Numbered from the stretch's first letter, positions 18,388 through 29,085 are shown. The stretch: DNA of 64,000 bases from Agrobacterium tumefaciens (GCF_013337285.1 NZ_SUPW01000004.1:62001-126000); one strand, 5' to 3'. Numbers and translations: made by a program. The notes: generated from the sequence alone by a model not told the origin.

Positions 18388-20391
18388 TTACGCCTGTTCC
18401 GCAAGCAGCTTGCTACGTTCAGTCTCGACGATCGAAACGTCGGAGGCGGGAATGTAGTATTCGCGGTTGTAGTTGAAGGTGTGGGCAATCGAGACTGCGA
18501 TGATGGCGAGCATCGAAAGAGCCGCAAGCCACCAGATATGCCACACCAGAGCGAAGCCAAGGACGACGCTGATGGCGCTGATGATGACGCCCGTGCCGGT
18601 ATTCTTCGGCATATGGATAGGGATGTAACCTTCCAGAGGACGGCTGTAACCGCGCTTCTTCATGTCCGCCCAGGCATCCACGTCATGAATGACCGGCGTG
18701 AAGGCGAAGTTGTAGGCGGGCGGCGGCGATGATGTCGACCATTCCAGCGTGCGGCCATTATAGGGATCGCCGGTCACGTCGCGCAGCTGATCGCGCTTCA
18801 GGTAGCTGACGATGAGCTGGATGACAAAGGAGGCGATGCCGAGCGCGATCAGGAAGGCGCCGAAGGCGGCAATCAGGAACCAGATCTGCAGCGAATTGTC
18901 CTCGAACTGGCTGATACGGCGGGTGATGCCCATCAGGCCGAGAATATAGAGCGGCATGAAGGCGAAGTAGAAGCCGATGAACCAGAACCAGAAGGACAGC
19001 TTGCCCCAGAACGGATCGAGACGGTAACCGAAGGCCTTCGGGAACCAGTAGACGATACCCGCGAGCACACCGAACACCACGCCACCGATGATGGTGTTGT
19101 GGAAGTGGGCGATGAGGAACAGCGAGTTGTGCAGCACGAAATCCGCAGGCGGAACAGCAAGAAGAACGCCGGTCATGCCGCCGATGACGAAGGTGATCAT
19201 GAAACCGATCGTCCACAGCATCGGAACGTCAAAATTGATACGGCCCTTATACATGGTGAAGAGCCAGTTGAAGATTTTTGCGCCCGTCGGGATCGAGATA
19301 ATCATCGTGGTGATGCCGAAGAAGGCGTTGACGCTCGCACCCGAACCCATGGTGAAGAAGTGGTGCAGCCACACGATATAGGCGAGGATGGTGATGACAC
19401 CAGTTGCATAAACCATCGAGGCATAACCGAAGAGACGCTTGCGGGAGAACGTCGCAACGATTTCCGAGAAGACGCCGAATGCCGGCAGCACCAGAATGTA
19501 AACTTCGGGATGGCCCCAGATCCAGATGAGGTTGACGTACATCATCGGGTTGCCGCCGAGATCGTTGGTGAAGAAATTGGTGCCAACGTAACGGTCGAGG
19601 GTGAGAAGCGCGAGCGTGCCGGTCAGGATCGGGAAGGACGCCACGATCAGGATGTTCGAACACAGCGATGTCCAGACGAAGATCGGTAGGCGCATCATGG
19701 TCATGCCAGGCGCGCGCATCTTGATGATCGTCACGATCAGGTTGATGCCTGAGAGTGTCGTTCCCACACCGGCGATCTGCAGACCCCAGATGTAATAATC
19801 CACCCCGACGCCCGGACTGCCATCGATGCCGGAAAGCGGCGGATAGGCGAGCCAGCCGGTCTGCGCATATTCACCCACGAACAGCGAGATCATGGTGATG
19901 ACGGCGCCAGCCGTGGTCATCCAGAAGGAGAAGTTGTTGAGGAAGGGGAACGAAACGTCGCGGGCGCCGATTTGCAGCGGCACAACGAAGTTCATCAGAC
20001 CCGTGATCATCGGCATGGCCATGAAGAAAATCATGATGACGCCGTGGGCCGTGAAGATCTGGTCGTAATGGTGCGGCGGAAGATACCCTTCCGATCCGCC
20101 CGACGCGATCGCCTGCTGGACACGCATCATGACGGCGTCGGCGAAACCGCGCAGCAACATGATGAGCGCCAGAATGATGTACATGATACCGATCTTCTTA
20201 TGATCGATGCTCGTGAACCATTCGTTCCAGAGATAACCCCACAGCCGGAAATAGGTGAGGGCGCCGACGACGGCGATGCCGCCCAGAGCCACAGCCGCGA
20301 AGGTGGCGACAAGAATGGGCTCGTGAAGCGGGATGGACTCCCATGTCAGCTTCCCGAACAGGAACGACGTTTGATCGGAATTGACGATCAT
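18388..20391 (-). CDS. cyoB: Cytochrome bo-type ubiquinol oxidase subunit I
   Basis: Catalytic subunit, 667 aa, with about 15 transmembrane helices. The heme ligands and CuB histidines are visible in [36 protein letters not shown] with the His-Tyr pair, WLHHFFTMG and [27 protein letters not shown] marks the first conserved helix. The long C-terminal helix pair present in CyoB but not in CtaD supports quinol specificity. Its ATG at 20391 has AGAGG upstream. Proton pumping residues of the K and D channels appear retained, judged by eye only. Confidence 0.97.
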   Translation of the reverse strand: MIVNSDQTSFLFGKLTWESIPLHEPILVATFAAVALGGIAVVGALTYFRLWGYLWNEWFTSIDHKKIGIMYIILALIMLLRGFADAVMMRVQQAIASGGSEGYLPPHHYDQIFTAHGVIMIFFMAMPMITGLMNFVVPLQIGARDVSFPFLNNFSFWMTTAGAVITMISLFVGEYAQTGWLAYPPLSGIDGSPGVGVDYYIWGLQIAGVGTTLSGINLIVTIIKMRAPGMTMMRLPIFVWTSLCSNILIVASFPILTGTLALLTLDRYVGTNFFTNDLGGNPMMYVNLIWIWGHPEVYILVLPAFGVFSEIVATFSRKRLFGYASMVYATGVITILAYIVWLHHFFTMGSGASVNAFFGITTMIISIPTGAKIFNWLFTMYKGRINFDVPMLWTIGFMITFVIGGMTGVLLAVPPADFVLHNSLFLIAHFHNTIIGGVVFGVLAGIVYWFPKAFGYRLDPFWGKLSFWFWFIGFYFAFMPLYILGLMGITRRISQFEDNSLQIWFLIAAFGAFLIALGIASFVIQLIVSYLKRDQLRDVTGDPYNGRTLEWSTSSPPPAYNFAFTPVIHDVDAWADMKKRGYSRPLEGYIPIHMPKNTGTGVIISAISVVLGFALVWHIWWLAALSMLAIIAVSIAHTFNYNREYYIPASDVSIVETERSKLLAEQA

Positions 20392-20464
20392 TTTCAGCCT
20401 CTTGCGATTCTAAGACGTAAGGTCGGCGCAGCCAGGCCGCGCCGAAGAATGCCGGGACGTATCG

Positions 20465-21538
20465 TCAGCCAGCGACTTGTTTCGTTTCAGGCAGCGCCGC
20501 AGGTTCGAAAATCTGACCCTTGATGGCAGCCGGAGTGGATTGCGGGCCGCTGGCCATGCCATAAGGCGCAAGCGGCGTGCAGATGACGGAGTTCAGCGCC
20601 TTGGCGATGTCGATGCCTTCCTTGCCGCCGCCGCCGTTGGCGTCGATATGCATCATGTCGCGCATGCAAAGCTTGTTGGGCTCGACACAGCGGTTGAGGA
20701 TGGCGCTGTAAAGCTGCGGATCGACCGAGGCGAAATATTGCACCGGCTCACGTTCCGAAGGCTTGGCGAATTCCAGATACTCCTGACGGCCGAAGCCCTT
20801 GCCGCCTTCCTTCGCCTTGGCAACCCACTGGTCGAAGCCCTGTTGGCTGAGGCCATGGAACTTGAAGCGCATGTGCGAGAAGCCGGGGCCGGAGAAGTTG
20901 GCCGAGAAGCCGTCATAGACGCCTTCCTTGTTGATGACGGCGTGCAGCTTGGTCTGCATGCCGCCCATGGCGTAGATCTGGCCGGCGAGTGCGGGAACGA
21001 AGAAGGAGTTCATCGCGGTCGTGCCGGTGATCTTGAAATTGATGGGCACATCGACCGGGGCTGCGAATTCATTGACGCTGCCGATGCCGAGTTCGGGATA
21101 GAAGAACAGCCACTTCCAGTCCATGGCCACCACTTCCACCGTGATCGGCTTGATATCGGCGGAAACCTGACGGTTCTCGTCGATGCGCTCCAGCGGACGA
21201 TAGGGGTCGAGACGGTGGGTGGCAATCCAGGTCACGGTGCCGAGCATCAGGATGATGGCGACCGGGGCCGACCAGATCACCATTTCAAGGCGCGTGGAGT
21301 GGTGCCACTCGGGATCGTAATCCTCGGCTTTCGCCGATTCACGGTACTTCCATGCGAAGAACAGCGTCAGGACGATCACCGGGACGATGATCAGCAGCAT
21401 CAGCACCGTGGACGTGATGATGAGGTCGCGCTGCTGGATGGCGACGTCACCTGAAGGGTTCATCACCACGAGGTTACAGCCGCTGAGCAGCAGCAGTACC
21501 GGGATTGCCAGAAGGGCAGACGGGAATTTTTTGATCAT
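20465..21538 (-). CDS. cyoA: Cytochrome bo-type ubiquinol oxidase subunit II (lipoprotein)
   Basis: A 357-aa subunit II with a lipoprotein signal (lipobox LLSGC, lipidated Cys21). Two transmembrane helices follow and then a periplasmic cupredoxin-like domain. The domain reads NSFFVPALAGQIYAMGGMQTKLH and contains no CuA cysteine pair, which is what separates quinol oxidases from cytochrome c oxidases. The ATG at 21538 was preferred to the GTG at 21544 because of the spacing to AGAGA. First gene of cyoABCD-SURF1. Confidence 0.95.
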   Translation of the reverse strand: MIKKFPSALLAIPVLLLLSGCNLVVMNPSGDVAIQQRDLIITSTVLMLLIIVPVIVLTLFFAWKYRESAKAEDYDPEWHHSTRLEMVIWSAPVAIILMLGTVTWIATHRLDPYRPLERIDENRQVSADIKPITVEVVAMDWKWLFFYPELGIGSVNEFAAPVDVPINFKITGTTAMNSFFVPALAGQIYAMGGMQTKLHAVINKEGVYDGFSANFSGPGFSHMRFKFHGLSQQGFDQWVAKAKEGGKGFGRQEYLEFAKPSEREPVQYFASVDPQLYSAILNRCVEPNKLCMRDMMHIDANGGGGKEGIDIAKALNSVICTPLAPYGMASGPQSTPAAIKGQIFEPAALPETKQVAG

Positions 21539-21738
21539 GCGCACGTTCTCTGAACTCGTACAGTTTGGATTATGCTGCGATTAATTGCCGAACATCATTT
21601 TTTGAATGAGGTATATTGTCGCGGTGCAGCGAAATTTTCGCGATGCACCATGTGCGGGGCAGAGCTGCGTTCGTAGGCGGAGCGGGTGCATTATCGCATA
21701 GCGCGCTTGCGGGGCAAGCCTTTCTTATCAAACTTCAA

Positions 21739-21767
21739 TTGACGTTACGGAGGGTGCGTGTGACAAT
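21739..21767 (+). promoter_or_regulatory. Candidate sigma-70 promoter of the MFS gene
   Basis: TTGACG (21739-21744), 17 nt, GACAAT (21762-21767), about 78 bp before the MFS start. It lies in the 306-bp divergent spacer between cyoA and the MFS gene, which is otherwise AT-rich and holds no gene that I can see. Confidence 0.4.
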
Positions 21768-21844
21768 CCGTCGCATCGTAACGCAACGGAAGAGGAGCCG
21801 GAGCGTTACAGGGAATGGTTCGTCCATGACGCAGGAGGAATATT

Positions 21845-23173
21845 ATGAGTTATACCAATGCTGCCCCATCTTTTGGGCAGGCGCCGGAAGCGAACAGAAA
21901 TGGAACCGATCCGGTCAAGGTCGATCCGGATCGCATCACCATTGCGGTCATTCTTGCGAGAATGACGGAGTTTTTCGACTTTTTCATCTATGCCATCGCC
22001 TCCGCGCTCGTTTTTCCGCATGTCTTCTTTTCCTTCGTCGATCCGCTGACCGCGACGCTTTATTCCTTTGCGGTGTTTTCTCTGGCCTTTATCGCAAGAC
22101 CGATCGGCTCGTTGATCTTCCTCCAGATCGACCGCAAGTTCGGCCGCGTCGTCAAGCTGATGGCGGCTCTGTTCACGCTCTGTGGCTCCACGATGGCGAT
22201 CAGCTTCCTGCCGTCCTATGCGGAAGCCGGCATGCTCGCTCCCGTCCTTCTGGCGGTTTTCCGCATCGGTCAGGGTCTCGGCCTTGGTGGTGCCTGGGAT
22301 GGTCTCGTTTCGCTGCTCGCCATGAACGCCCCGCAGAAGCAGCGCGGCTGGTATGCGATGATGCCGCAGATTGGCGCAGCCATGGGCTTCGGTCTCGCCA
22401 GCGCCTTCTTCATCGTTTTCGTTACACAGCTTTCCAATGCGGAATTCCTCGCTTGGGGCTGGCGTTTCCCCTTCTTCGTGGCGCTGGCGCTCAATGTTCT
22501 CGCGCTTTTTGCCCGCCTGCGCATGATCGTCACGCCGGAATTCCAGGCCATGCTGGAACAGCATGAGCTGGAACCGCGCCCGATGTTCAAGATGCTGCGC
22601 TCGCAGTTTCCGGTGGTGGTCACGGGTGCCTTCGTGCCGCTTGCAAGCTTTGCGCTCTTCCACCTCGTCACGGTATTCCCGCTGAGCTGGGTCTCCCTCA
22701 ACACCAATCAGCGCGTTTCGGACTTCCTGTTTGTGCAATTCGTCAGCGCCATCATTGCTGGCGGCATGATTGTCGTGTCGGGCATTCTGGCCGACAGGAT
22801 CGGCCGGCGGAAGCTTCTGGCCATTGCGGCCGTCCTTATCGGTCTTTTCAGCCTCGTGGCGCCCGTTCTTCTCGGCTCGGGCGATATCGGCCGCTATTTC
22901 TTTGTTCTGATCGGCTTCGCGTTGCTTGGCCTCTCCTTCGGTCAGGCGGGCGGCGCACTCGCATCCCGCTTCAGCCGCGAATACCGTTATACCGGCGCGT
23001 CGCTTACCTCGGATATTTCCTGGCTAATCGGCGCGGGTTTCGCGCCGCTCGTCGCGCTTGGATTTTCGTCCAAATTCGGACTGATCGCGGTCGGAATTTA
23101 CCTGATGTCGGGCGCGCTCTGTACGTTGGTTGCCCTATGGTTCAGCCGAACGCTGGAGATGCCTTCGGAGTGA
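21845..23173 (+). CDS. MFS transporter, metabolite:H+ symporter type
   Basis: A 442-aa inner-membrane protein with twelve predicted helices. MTEFFDFFIYAIASALVFPHVFF near the start and FIARPIGSLIFLQIDRKFGR between helices 2 and 3 are typical of the MHS group (ProP, KgtP, ShiA relatives). The central GILADRIGRRKLL repeats the loop motif in the second half. Substrate cannot be read from sequence; organic acids or small osmolytes are usual. GGAGG stands just before the ATG at 21845. Diverges from cyoA and ends at a strong terminator. Confidence 0.88.
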   Translation: MSYTNAAPSFGQAPEANRNGTDPVKVDPDRITIAVILARMTEFFDFFIYAIASALVFPHVFFSFVDPLTATLYSFAVFSLAFIARPIGSLIFLQIDRKFGRVVKLMAALFTLCGSTMAISFLPSYAEAGMLAPVLLAVFRIGQGLGLGGAWDGLVSLLAMNAPQKQRGWYAMMPQIGAAMGFGLASAFFIVFVTQLSNAEFLAWGWRFPFFVALALNVLALFARLRMIVTPEFQAMLEQHELEPRPMFKMLRSQFPVVVTGAFVPLASFALFHLVTVFPLSWVSLNTNQRVSDFLFVQFVSAIIAGGMIVVSGILADRIGRRKLLAIAAVLIGLFSLVAPVLLGSGDIGRYFFVLIGFALLGLSFGQAGGALASRFSREYRYTGASLTSDISWLIGAGFAPLVALGFSSKFGLIAVGIYLMSGALCTLVALWFSRTLEMPSE

Positions 23174-23205
23174 ACCGGGCAATTTAACAATCCCTGCAGC
23201 CATCG

Positions 23206-23248
23206 CGCCGCGGAATCCTGTCGGATTTCGCGGCGTTTTTGTTTTTTT
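23206..23248 (+). terminator. Rho-independent terminator of the MFS gene
   Basis: A 13-bp stem with one mismatch, CGCCGCGGAATCC (23206-23218) / GGATTTCGCGGCG (23223-23235), and a 4-nt loop. TTTTTGTTTTTTT follows. Textbook terminator 32 bp past the MFS stop. Confidence 0.92.
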
Positions 23249-23271
23249 ATTGCGCGCGGCCGATTTTAATC

Positions 23272-23299
23272 TTGACTCGACCCATCATGAAATATTATG
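23272..23299 (+). promoter_or_regulatory. Candidate promoter of the GOGAT-like gene
   Basis: TTGACT (23272-23277), 16 nt, ATTATG (23294-23299), about 280 bp before the GOGAT-like start. The spacer from 23249 to 23580 otherwise holds no convincing gene; the open frames in it have unusual composition and no clear ribosome site. Confidence 0.35.
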
Positions 23300-23580
23300 T
23301 AAGCAATGCTGACGTAATTCAGTGTGTCTCATTGCCGGAAATGCCGGTCACCAGGGAACGCGATGCGAACGACGACGATCATTATTTGCGAAAAAGCGGC
23401 CATTGCCGCCACGCCGTTTGACGGCCGCAAAACGACCGTTCGCGCCATTAAACGCCGATAGCCAAAAAAAGAGGAGCAGCCAGGTCGCCTGCGGCTCCGC
23501 CCGCAGAGTGCCGGCTGACGCGCCGGGTTTCGGGAAAAGAGGGCGATGCCGCGCGGAATGCGCAACGAGAGGAGAGTGCC

Positions 23581-26500
23581 TTGAGTGTGACGGAGCAAAA
23601 ATTCGGCCTTTACGATGCGGCTTTTGAAAAAAGCAGCTGTGGCGTCGGTTTCATCACCCGCAAGGACGGCGTGCAGACGCATGATGTGCTCAAGCGTGGT
23701 CATGAAGCGCTCTGTGCCGTGCCGCATCGCGGCGGCATGTCGGCGGAAGGTGTGGGGGATGGTGCGGGCGTGTCGCTCGATCTGTCGCTCTCATTTTTCC
23801 GCGAGCTGACGGGGTACGATACGCTGCAGGCCGGCCGCTTCGGCGTCGGCAATTTTTTCCTGCCGCAGAACCCCGCTTTCCACGATGAGGCCGTCGGTAT
23901 CATCGGCAGCGCTCTGAAAGAGCAGGGCTTTTCGGTCCTGCTGGTGCGCGATGTGCCGGTGAATGATACGGCGATCCGTCCCGCCGCTATTCCTTATCAG
24001 TTGCCGATCCGCCAATGGGTCTTTTCGGCACCAGTGGAATGCGCAACCCTTGCAGAATTCGACTGGCGCATCCACAAGGCGCTGCTCGCCATCGAAGCGC
24101 TCGCTTACACCGTGCCGGAGCTTGCCGGTTTTTACCCGCTGTCGCTCAGCGCGCGCACGCAGGTTCTGAAAGGCCGTCTGAACGCCCAGGAGGTCATGCC
24201 CTATTTCTGCGACCTGACCGACCCGCGTCATGAAGTGCATACAATGTATTTCCACACGCGGTTCTCTACCAATACCGATCCGCACCCTTCCATGGCGCAG
24301 CCCTTCCGCCTGATGGCGCATAATGGCGAACTCAACACCGACAAGAAGAACCGATTGTCTGAAGCGGCCGTGGCGCTGGCGAAAAATGCCAGCATCGTCA
24401 GGCCCAAGGGCCAGTCGGATAGCTGCCGTCTGGACCAGACATTGCAGGCGCGGGTGATGGAGGATGGTCTTGACCTCGTGACCGCCGTGGTCTCGATGAT
24501 GCCGCCGGCCTGGGAAAATGACGACACGCTGTCGCCGGACGTCAAGGCGATGCTGGAATATTTCTCGCTCTATGAGGAAAAGAACGACGGCCCGGCCGCG
24601 CTGATCTTCGGCAACGGCAGCATCATCGGCGCGCGTCTCGATCGCCTCGGCCTGCGCCCGCTGCGCACCGTCGAGACGGAAGAGTATCTCTGTGTCATGT
24701 CTGAGGCCGGGCAGATCGCCTTTCCGGCTGAAAGCGTCATCCGCCGTGGTCGTATCGAGGCCGGCGGGATGCTTTATTACGACCACGCCGAACGTCGCGC
24801 CTTTTCCACCGTCGAGGCGCTGGAGCTTCTGGCGTCGCGGCGGGACTATTCGTCGCTGCTATCTGAAGCGCGCGTGATGCTTGGCGATCTGCCGGAGGTG
24901 CCCGCCGACAAGCAGGGCTCACCACTTCGCTACAATGGCGATCTGGAACGACATCAGCGTTATGTCGCCTATTCGCACAATCAGGAGAGCTTCAAGTTCC
25001 TGATGGATCCGATGCTGGCATCCGGCGCGGAAAAGATTTCGGCGATGGGTTACGGCAATGCCATCAATGCGCTTTCCGATCAGGAAGGTGGCGTCGCGAA
25101 GTATTTCTCGCAACGTTTCGCACAGGTCACCAATCCGCCGCTCGACAGCATCCGCGAGGCTGACGGCATGACGCTGCGTGTGGCCCTCGGCGCGAAGCCG
25201 AACAGCGGCGCGGCCAAGGCCCGCCAGATCGTCGTGCGGTCCCCGATCCTCACCCACCTCGATATGCTGCGCCTTCGCGAACAGCCCGAGACACCCGTTC
25301 TTCGTTTCGAGATGCTCTATACGCCGGTCTTCGATGCACCGGACGCCAATGAAGCGGCCTTGCGGCAGGCAATAGATGGCGTCTGCGACAAGGTTGCAGC
25401 TTTCGCAGCTGAGGAGGGCGGCATTGCCGTCATCACCGACCGCCATGTTTCGGCAAGCCGCGCCGCTCTGCCGATGATCATGGTCGTTTCCGCCATCAAC
25501 CAGCGGCTGATCGAGGAAGGTCTGCGACTGCGCGTGTCCCTGATCGTCGAAAGCGGGCAGTTCTCCTCCTCGCATCACATCGCGGCAGGCCTCGGTTTTG
25601 GTGCTTCGGCTGTCTATCCGCTCGGCGTGCAATTCCGTGCAGAGGAGAAATTCGGCGCCGATGCCGACAAGGCGTTTAAGCGTTTCGCCAAGGCGGCTGA
25701 AAAGTCGCTGATGAAGACCATGGGCAAGGTGGGCCTGTGCACCGCGGAAAGTTATATCGGCGGCGAATTCTTCGAGCCGAACTTCCTCGATACCAGCGAT
25801 CCGGTGCTGAACCGTTATTTCCCGAATGTGAAAACGCCGGTCGGCGGCGTCAACTTCGCCGTCATCGCACAGGCGGTGGCCGACTGGCATCGCAAGGCGC
25901 TGTCGGTGAAGGGTGAAAACGACATTCCGCTGCTCGGTCTCTTCAAGGAGCGCGCCGAAGGTGCTGGCCATTCCTATGGCACGACGGCCGTTCGCGGCTT
26001 CGTTGATATGACCGAGGAAAAGATCGCTTTTGACAAGGGAACCGAAAACGAGGAGGCGCTGCGCCTCCTGCCGCTCAACCGGCTGGAAGATGCCTTCGGG
26101 CTTACCGATTCTGCCTATTATCACAACAGCTTCGACCGGCTGACCCCGGAGGCGATCGATAAATTCGAGGTCACGCCCGGCTACCGCGCCTTCGCCCGCA
26201 TGATGGCGGAAGAACGGGCGCGCCGCCCCGCCGCCCTGCGCGATGTTCTAGAACTGCCGGCCGATGTGACCTTTGCCGGTTCGGCCGAAGAATTCCGCCG
26301 GGAAATGGGCCGTTTTTCCAGGCATGGCAATAACAGCTTCATGGTGCGCGGATTGCGCTGCGAAGAGGCGGGCGACGGCTCGTTCCGGGTGCAGCTGACC
26401 GGCCCGCACGGTCATGAACTTGCCCGCCTCGCCGCACTAGGCCAGTCGCTGCTCGACCGCTTCGGTGGTGATATCCCGGGCCATTGGCTGGAAGGCGGCG

Positions 26501-29085
26501 CGCTGCTGGTTCAGACGCAGGGTGAGGCATTCGCCTATCTGTCGCTGATGCGCACCGCACCGGACAGCATTCCGCTTGATGCCGTTCAAAAGGCAAGCGA
26601 GATCACCAAGACGCTGGCATCGGGCGCAATGAGCCATGGCGCACTGGTCGCTGCCGCCCATGAGGCGGTGGCCCACGGGACCAACATGGTCGGCGGCATG
26701 TCGAATTCGGGCGAGGGCGGCGAGCATATTTCCCGTTACGGCACCATCCGCGCCTCGCGCATCAAGCAATTCGCCTCCGGCCGCTTCGGTGTCTGGGCCG
26801 GGTATCTTGCCGATCCGATGCTGGAAGAAATCGAGATCAAGATCGGCCAGGGCGCAAAGCCGGGCGAGGGCGGGCAATTGCCGTCTCCCAAGGTGACGGT
26901 GGAAATTGCGGCGGCACGCGGCGGCACGCCGGGCGTCGAGTTGGTCTCACCGCCACCTCATCACGATACCTATTCGATCGAGGATCTGGCCCAGCTTATC
27001 CATGATGCCAAGGCGGCGCGGGTGCGCGTCATCGTCAAGCTGGTCTCGTCGGAAGGCATAGGCACGATTGCGGTTGGCGTCGCCAAGGCGGGGGCAGATG
27101 TCATCAACGTCGCCGGTAATACCGGCGGCACCGGTGCCGCAGCCGTCACCAGCCTCAAATATACCGGCCGCGCTGCGGAAATCGGCATCGCAGAGGTGCA
27201 TCAGGCGCTCTGCGCCACCGGCCTGCGCGCCAAAGTGCTGTTGCGCTGCTCCGGCGCGCACCAGACGGCAAGCGACGTGGTGAAATCAGCGCTTCTCGGC
27301 GGTGACAGTTTCGAATTCGGCACGACGGCGCTGATGATGCTGAAATGCGTCATGGCGAAGAATTGCAACATCAAATGCCCGGCCGGTCTCACCACCAATC
27401 AGGAAGCCTTCAACGGCGATCCGCGCGCTCTGGCGCAATACCTCATGAACATCGCCCATGAAACGCGCGAGATTCTGGCAGGGCTTGGGGTCGCTTCGCT
27501 GCGGGAAGCGCGGGGCCGTTCCGATCTTCTTCACCTCCTCGATCATCCGGCGAGCGTCGGCCAGCTTGACCTGCGTGCAATGCTTGCCGTGGTCGAAGAG
27601 GTGAAGATCGACAGCCCGGTCTATATGGAAAAGGACTTCGCGCTGGACGATGCCTTCATCGATCTCGTGCGTTCGGCTCTGGTCGATAGCCGCCGCGAGA
27701 ACATCGAGCTTGGCGGCAATCGTTTCCTCAACAATTGCAACAAGAGCGTCGGCGGTCAGCTTGCCGTCGATATCGAACGCATGTTGAACCACGAGCTTTC
27801 CGACGAGCAGCTGGATGCGCTTCCGGCTGTGAAGCGCGATGCGCGTGGTCGCCGGTTCCTGGAGGCGGGTTCGGTGCGCATCGATACATCAGGCTCCGCC
27901 GGACAGTCCTTCGGCGCTTTCTGCAATGACGGCATGGTTATGGTCCATACCGGCACCTGCAATGATGGCGTCGGCAAAAGTGCCTGCGGCGGCACCATCG
28001 TCGTGCGCTCGCCCGGCGGCGGCTCGCAAGAGGCTGGCGGCAATGTGCTGGTCGGTAATTTCGCGCTGTTCGGCGCAACCGGCGGCCGCAGCTTTGTAGA
28101 AGGGCAGGCGGGTGACCGTTTTGCCGTGCGTAACTCCGGTGCGACCGCCGTGGTCGAAGGTGTGGGCGATTTCGCCTGCGAATACATGACCAACGGCGCG
28201 GTTCTCAACCTCGGCAGTTTCGGCAAGGGGTTCGGCAACGGCATGAGCGGCGGCTTCGTTTATCAGTACGATCCCTATGGCGATCTGCCGAAGAAGGTCA
28301 GCCACGATTCCATCCTGCTCGGCTCAATCACCGGTGAAGATGAACAGGCAGCGATCCACAATCTGGCCGTTCACCAGCTTCTGACCTTGCATGTCGCGGA
28401 AACCGGCTCGGCCAAGGCCGCATGGCTGCTGGAAAACTGGGAGAGCGAAAAGCATAATTTCGTCTACGGCATGCCGCGCGCTTTGCTGCTTTATCAGGAC
28501 AGCGACGAAATTCTGAAAGCCAAGCCCCGCAAGGAACTGCTGGAGGAACTGGCCTCTGCGCTTGCCGCCCATCAACTGCGCAAGTTCAAGCTCGCCTATC
28601 GCGACCGCAAGGCCGTGTTGAACGGAACGGTGCCGGGTCATAGTGAGACCGACACGGAAGACATGTATGCGCTCATCAACAATTACACAGTGTTGAGCAT
28701 GGCGCAGACCATCGCCCTGCAACGGCTGCCGATGGCATCCGGCCCCTCTGATCCGGCAGTAGAAAAAGCCGTGCGCAATCTCATCCTCACGGAAGATTAC
28801 GCGCTGATGCAGCGGCTGCTGAAATATGCCCGCGAGGCGCTTTCCGACCACAGTGACGAACAGCTTGCGGTGATGATCGCCGCCAAGCGGCTCGATGATT
28901 ATAAGCAGGCGCTGGCGCGCCGGAACATCTGGTCGGTGGACAGCCCCGGCACCTATGGCTGGATCATTCAGCAGAACCGCAAAAACATCGAGAAGATCGG
29001 CCGACTGCCGGGCTTCGAGGAGCTTTTCGCCGCCCGCGCCATTCCGGACCTCGCCACCGCATCCAGCCAGAACAGGGCAGCATGA
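23581..29085 (+). CDS. Divergent glutamate-synthase-like large subunit (1834 aa)
   Basis: Built like a GOGAT large subunit but about 300 residues longer than the usual GltB and clearly divergent. Order: class II glutaminase domain with nucleophile Cys20 (SSCGVGFI) and RFSTNTDPHPSMAQPFR; a central domain; an insert of roughly 90 residues near 920-1010; the FMN barrel with GMSNSGEGGEHISRYG and EGGQLPSPKV; the GXGXG beta-helix from about 1437; a C-terminal tail of about 180 residues. The Fe-S cysteines are 1256, 1262 and 1266, spaced C-x5-C-x3-C instead of C-x5-C-x4-C, and usual barrel motifs are altered. TTG at 23581 follows GAGAGGAG by 6 nt. Overlaps a CysJ-like reductase gene; no gltD is nearby. 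Reaction uncertain. Confidence 0.85.
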   Translation: MSVTEQKFGLYDAAFEKSSCGVGFITRKDGVQTHDVLKRGHEALCAVPHRGGMSAEGVGDGAGVSLDLSLSFFRELTGYDTLQAGRFGVGNFFLPQNPAFHDEAVGIIGSALKEQGFSVLLVRDVPVNDTAIRPAAIPYQLPIRQWVFSAPVECATLAEFDWRIHKALLAIEALAYTVPELAGFYPLSLSARTQVLKGRLNAQEVMPYFCDLTDPRHEVHTMYFHTRFSTNTDPHPSMAQPFRLMAHNGELNTDKKNRLSEAAVALAKNASIVRPKGQSDSCRLDQTLQARVMEDGLDLVTAVVSMMPPAWENDDTLSPDVKAMLEYFSLYEEKNDGPAALIFGNGSIIGARLDRLGLRPLRTVETEEYLCVMSEAGQIAFPAESVIRRGRIEAGGMLYYDHAERRAFSTVEALELLASRRDYSSLLSEARVMLGDLPEVPADKQGSPLRYNGDLERHQRYVAYSHNQESFKFLMDPMLASGAEKISAMGYGNAINALSDQEGGVAKYFSQRFAQVTNPPLDSIREADGMTLRVALGAKPNSGAAKARQIVVRSPILTHLDMLRLREQPETPVLRFEMLYTPVFDAPDANEAALRQAIDGVCDKVAAFAAEEGGIAVITDRHVSASRAALPMIMVVSAINQRLIEEGLRLRVSLIVESGQFSSSHHIAAGLGFGASAVYPLGVQFRAEEKFGADADKAFKRFAKAAEKSLMKTMGKVGLCTAESYIGGEFFEPNFLDTSDPVLNRYFPNVKTPVGGVNFAVIAQAVADWHRKALSVKGENDIPLLGLFKERAEGAGHSYGTTAVRGFVDMTEEKIAFDKGTENEEALRLLPLNRLEDAFGLTDSAYYHNSFDRLTPEAIDKFEVTPGYRAFARMMAEERARRPAALRDVLELPADVTFAGSAEEFRREMGRFSRHGNNSFMVRGLRCEEAGDGSFRVQLTGPHGHELARLAALGQSLLDRFGGDIPGHWLEGGALLVQTQGEAFAYLSLMRTAPDSIPLDAVQKASEITKTLASGAMSHGALVAAAHEAVAHGTNMVGGMSNSGEGGEHISRYGTIRASRIKQFASGRFGVWAGYLADPMLEEIEIKIGQGAKPGEGGQLPSPKVTVEIAAARGGTPGVELVSPPPHHDTYSIEDLAQLIHDAKAARVRVIVKLVSSEGIGTIAVGVAKAGADVINVAGNTGGTGAAAVTSLKYTGRAAEIGIAEVHQALCATGLRAKVLLRCSGAHQTASDVVKSALLGGDSFEFGTTALMMLKCVMAKNCNIKCPAGLTTNQEAFNGDPRALAQYLMNIAHETREILAGLGVASLREARGRSDLLHLLDHPASVGQLDLRAMLAVVEEVKIDSPVYMEKDFALDDAFIDLVRSALVDSRRENIELGGNRFLNNCNKSVGGQLAVDIERMLNHELSDEQLDALPAVKRDARGRRFLEAGSVRIDTSGSAGQSFGAFCNDGMVMVHTGTCNDGVGKSACGGTIVVRSPGGGSQEAGGNVLVGNFALFGATGGRSFVEGQAGDRFAVRNSGATAVVEGVGDFACEYMTNGAVLNLGSFGKGFGNGMSGGFVYQYDPYGDLPKKVSHDSILLGSITGEDEQAAIHNLAVHQLLTLHVAETGSAKAAWLLENWESEKHNFVYGMPRALLLYQDSDEILKAKPRKELLEELASALAAHQLRKFKLAYRDRKAVLNGTVPGHSETDTEDMYALINNYTVLSMAQTIALQRLPMASGPSDPAVEKAVRNLILTEDYALMQRLLKYAREALSDHSDEQLAVMIAAKRLDDYKQALARRNIWSVDSPGTYGWIIQQNRKNIEKIGRLPGFEELFAARAIPDLATASSQNRAA

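Noticed and set aside
23287-23421. Small plus-strand frame before the GOGAT-like gene
   Set aside because: No ribosome site and it lies over the proposed promoter and leader; sequence has no features.
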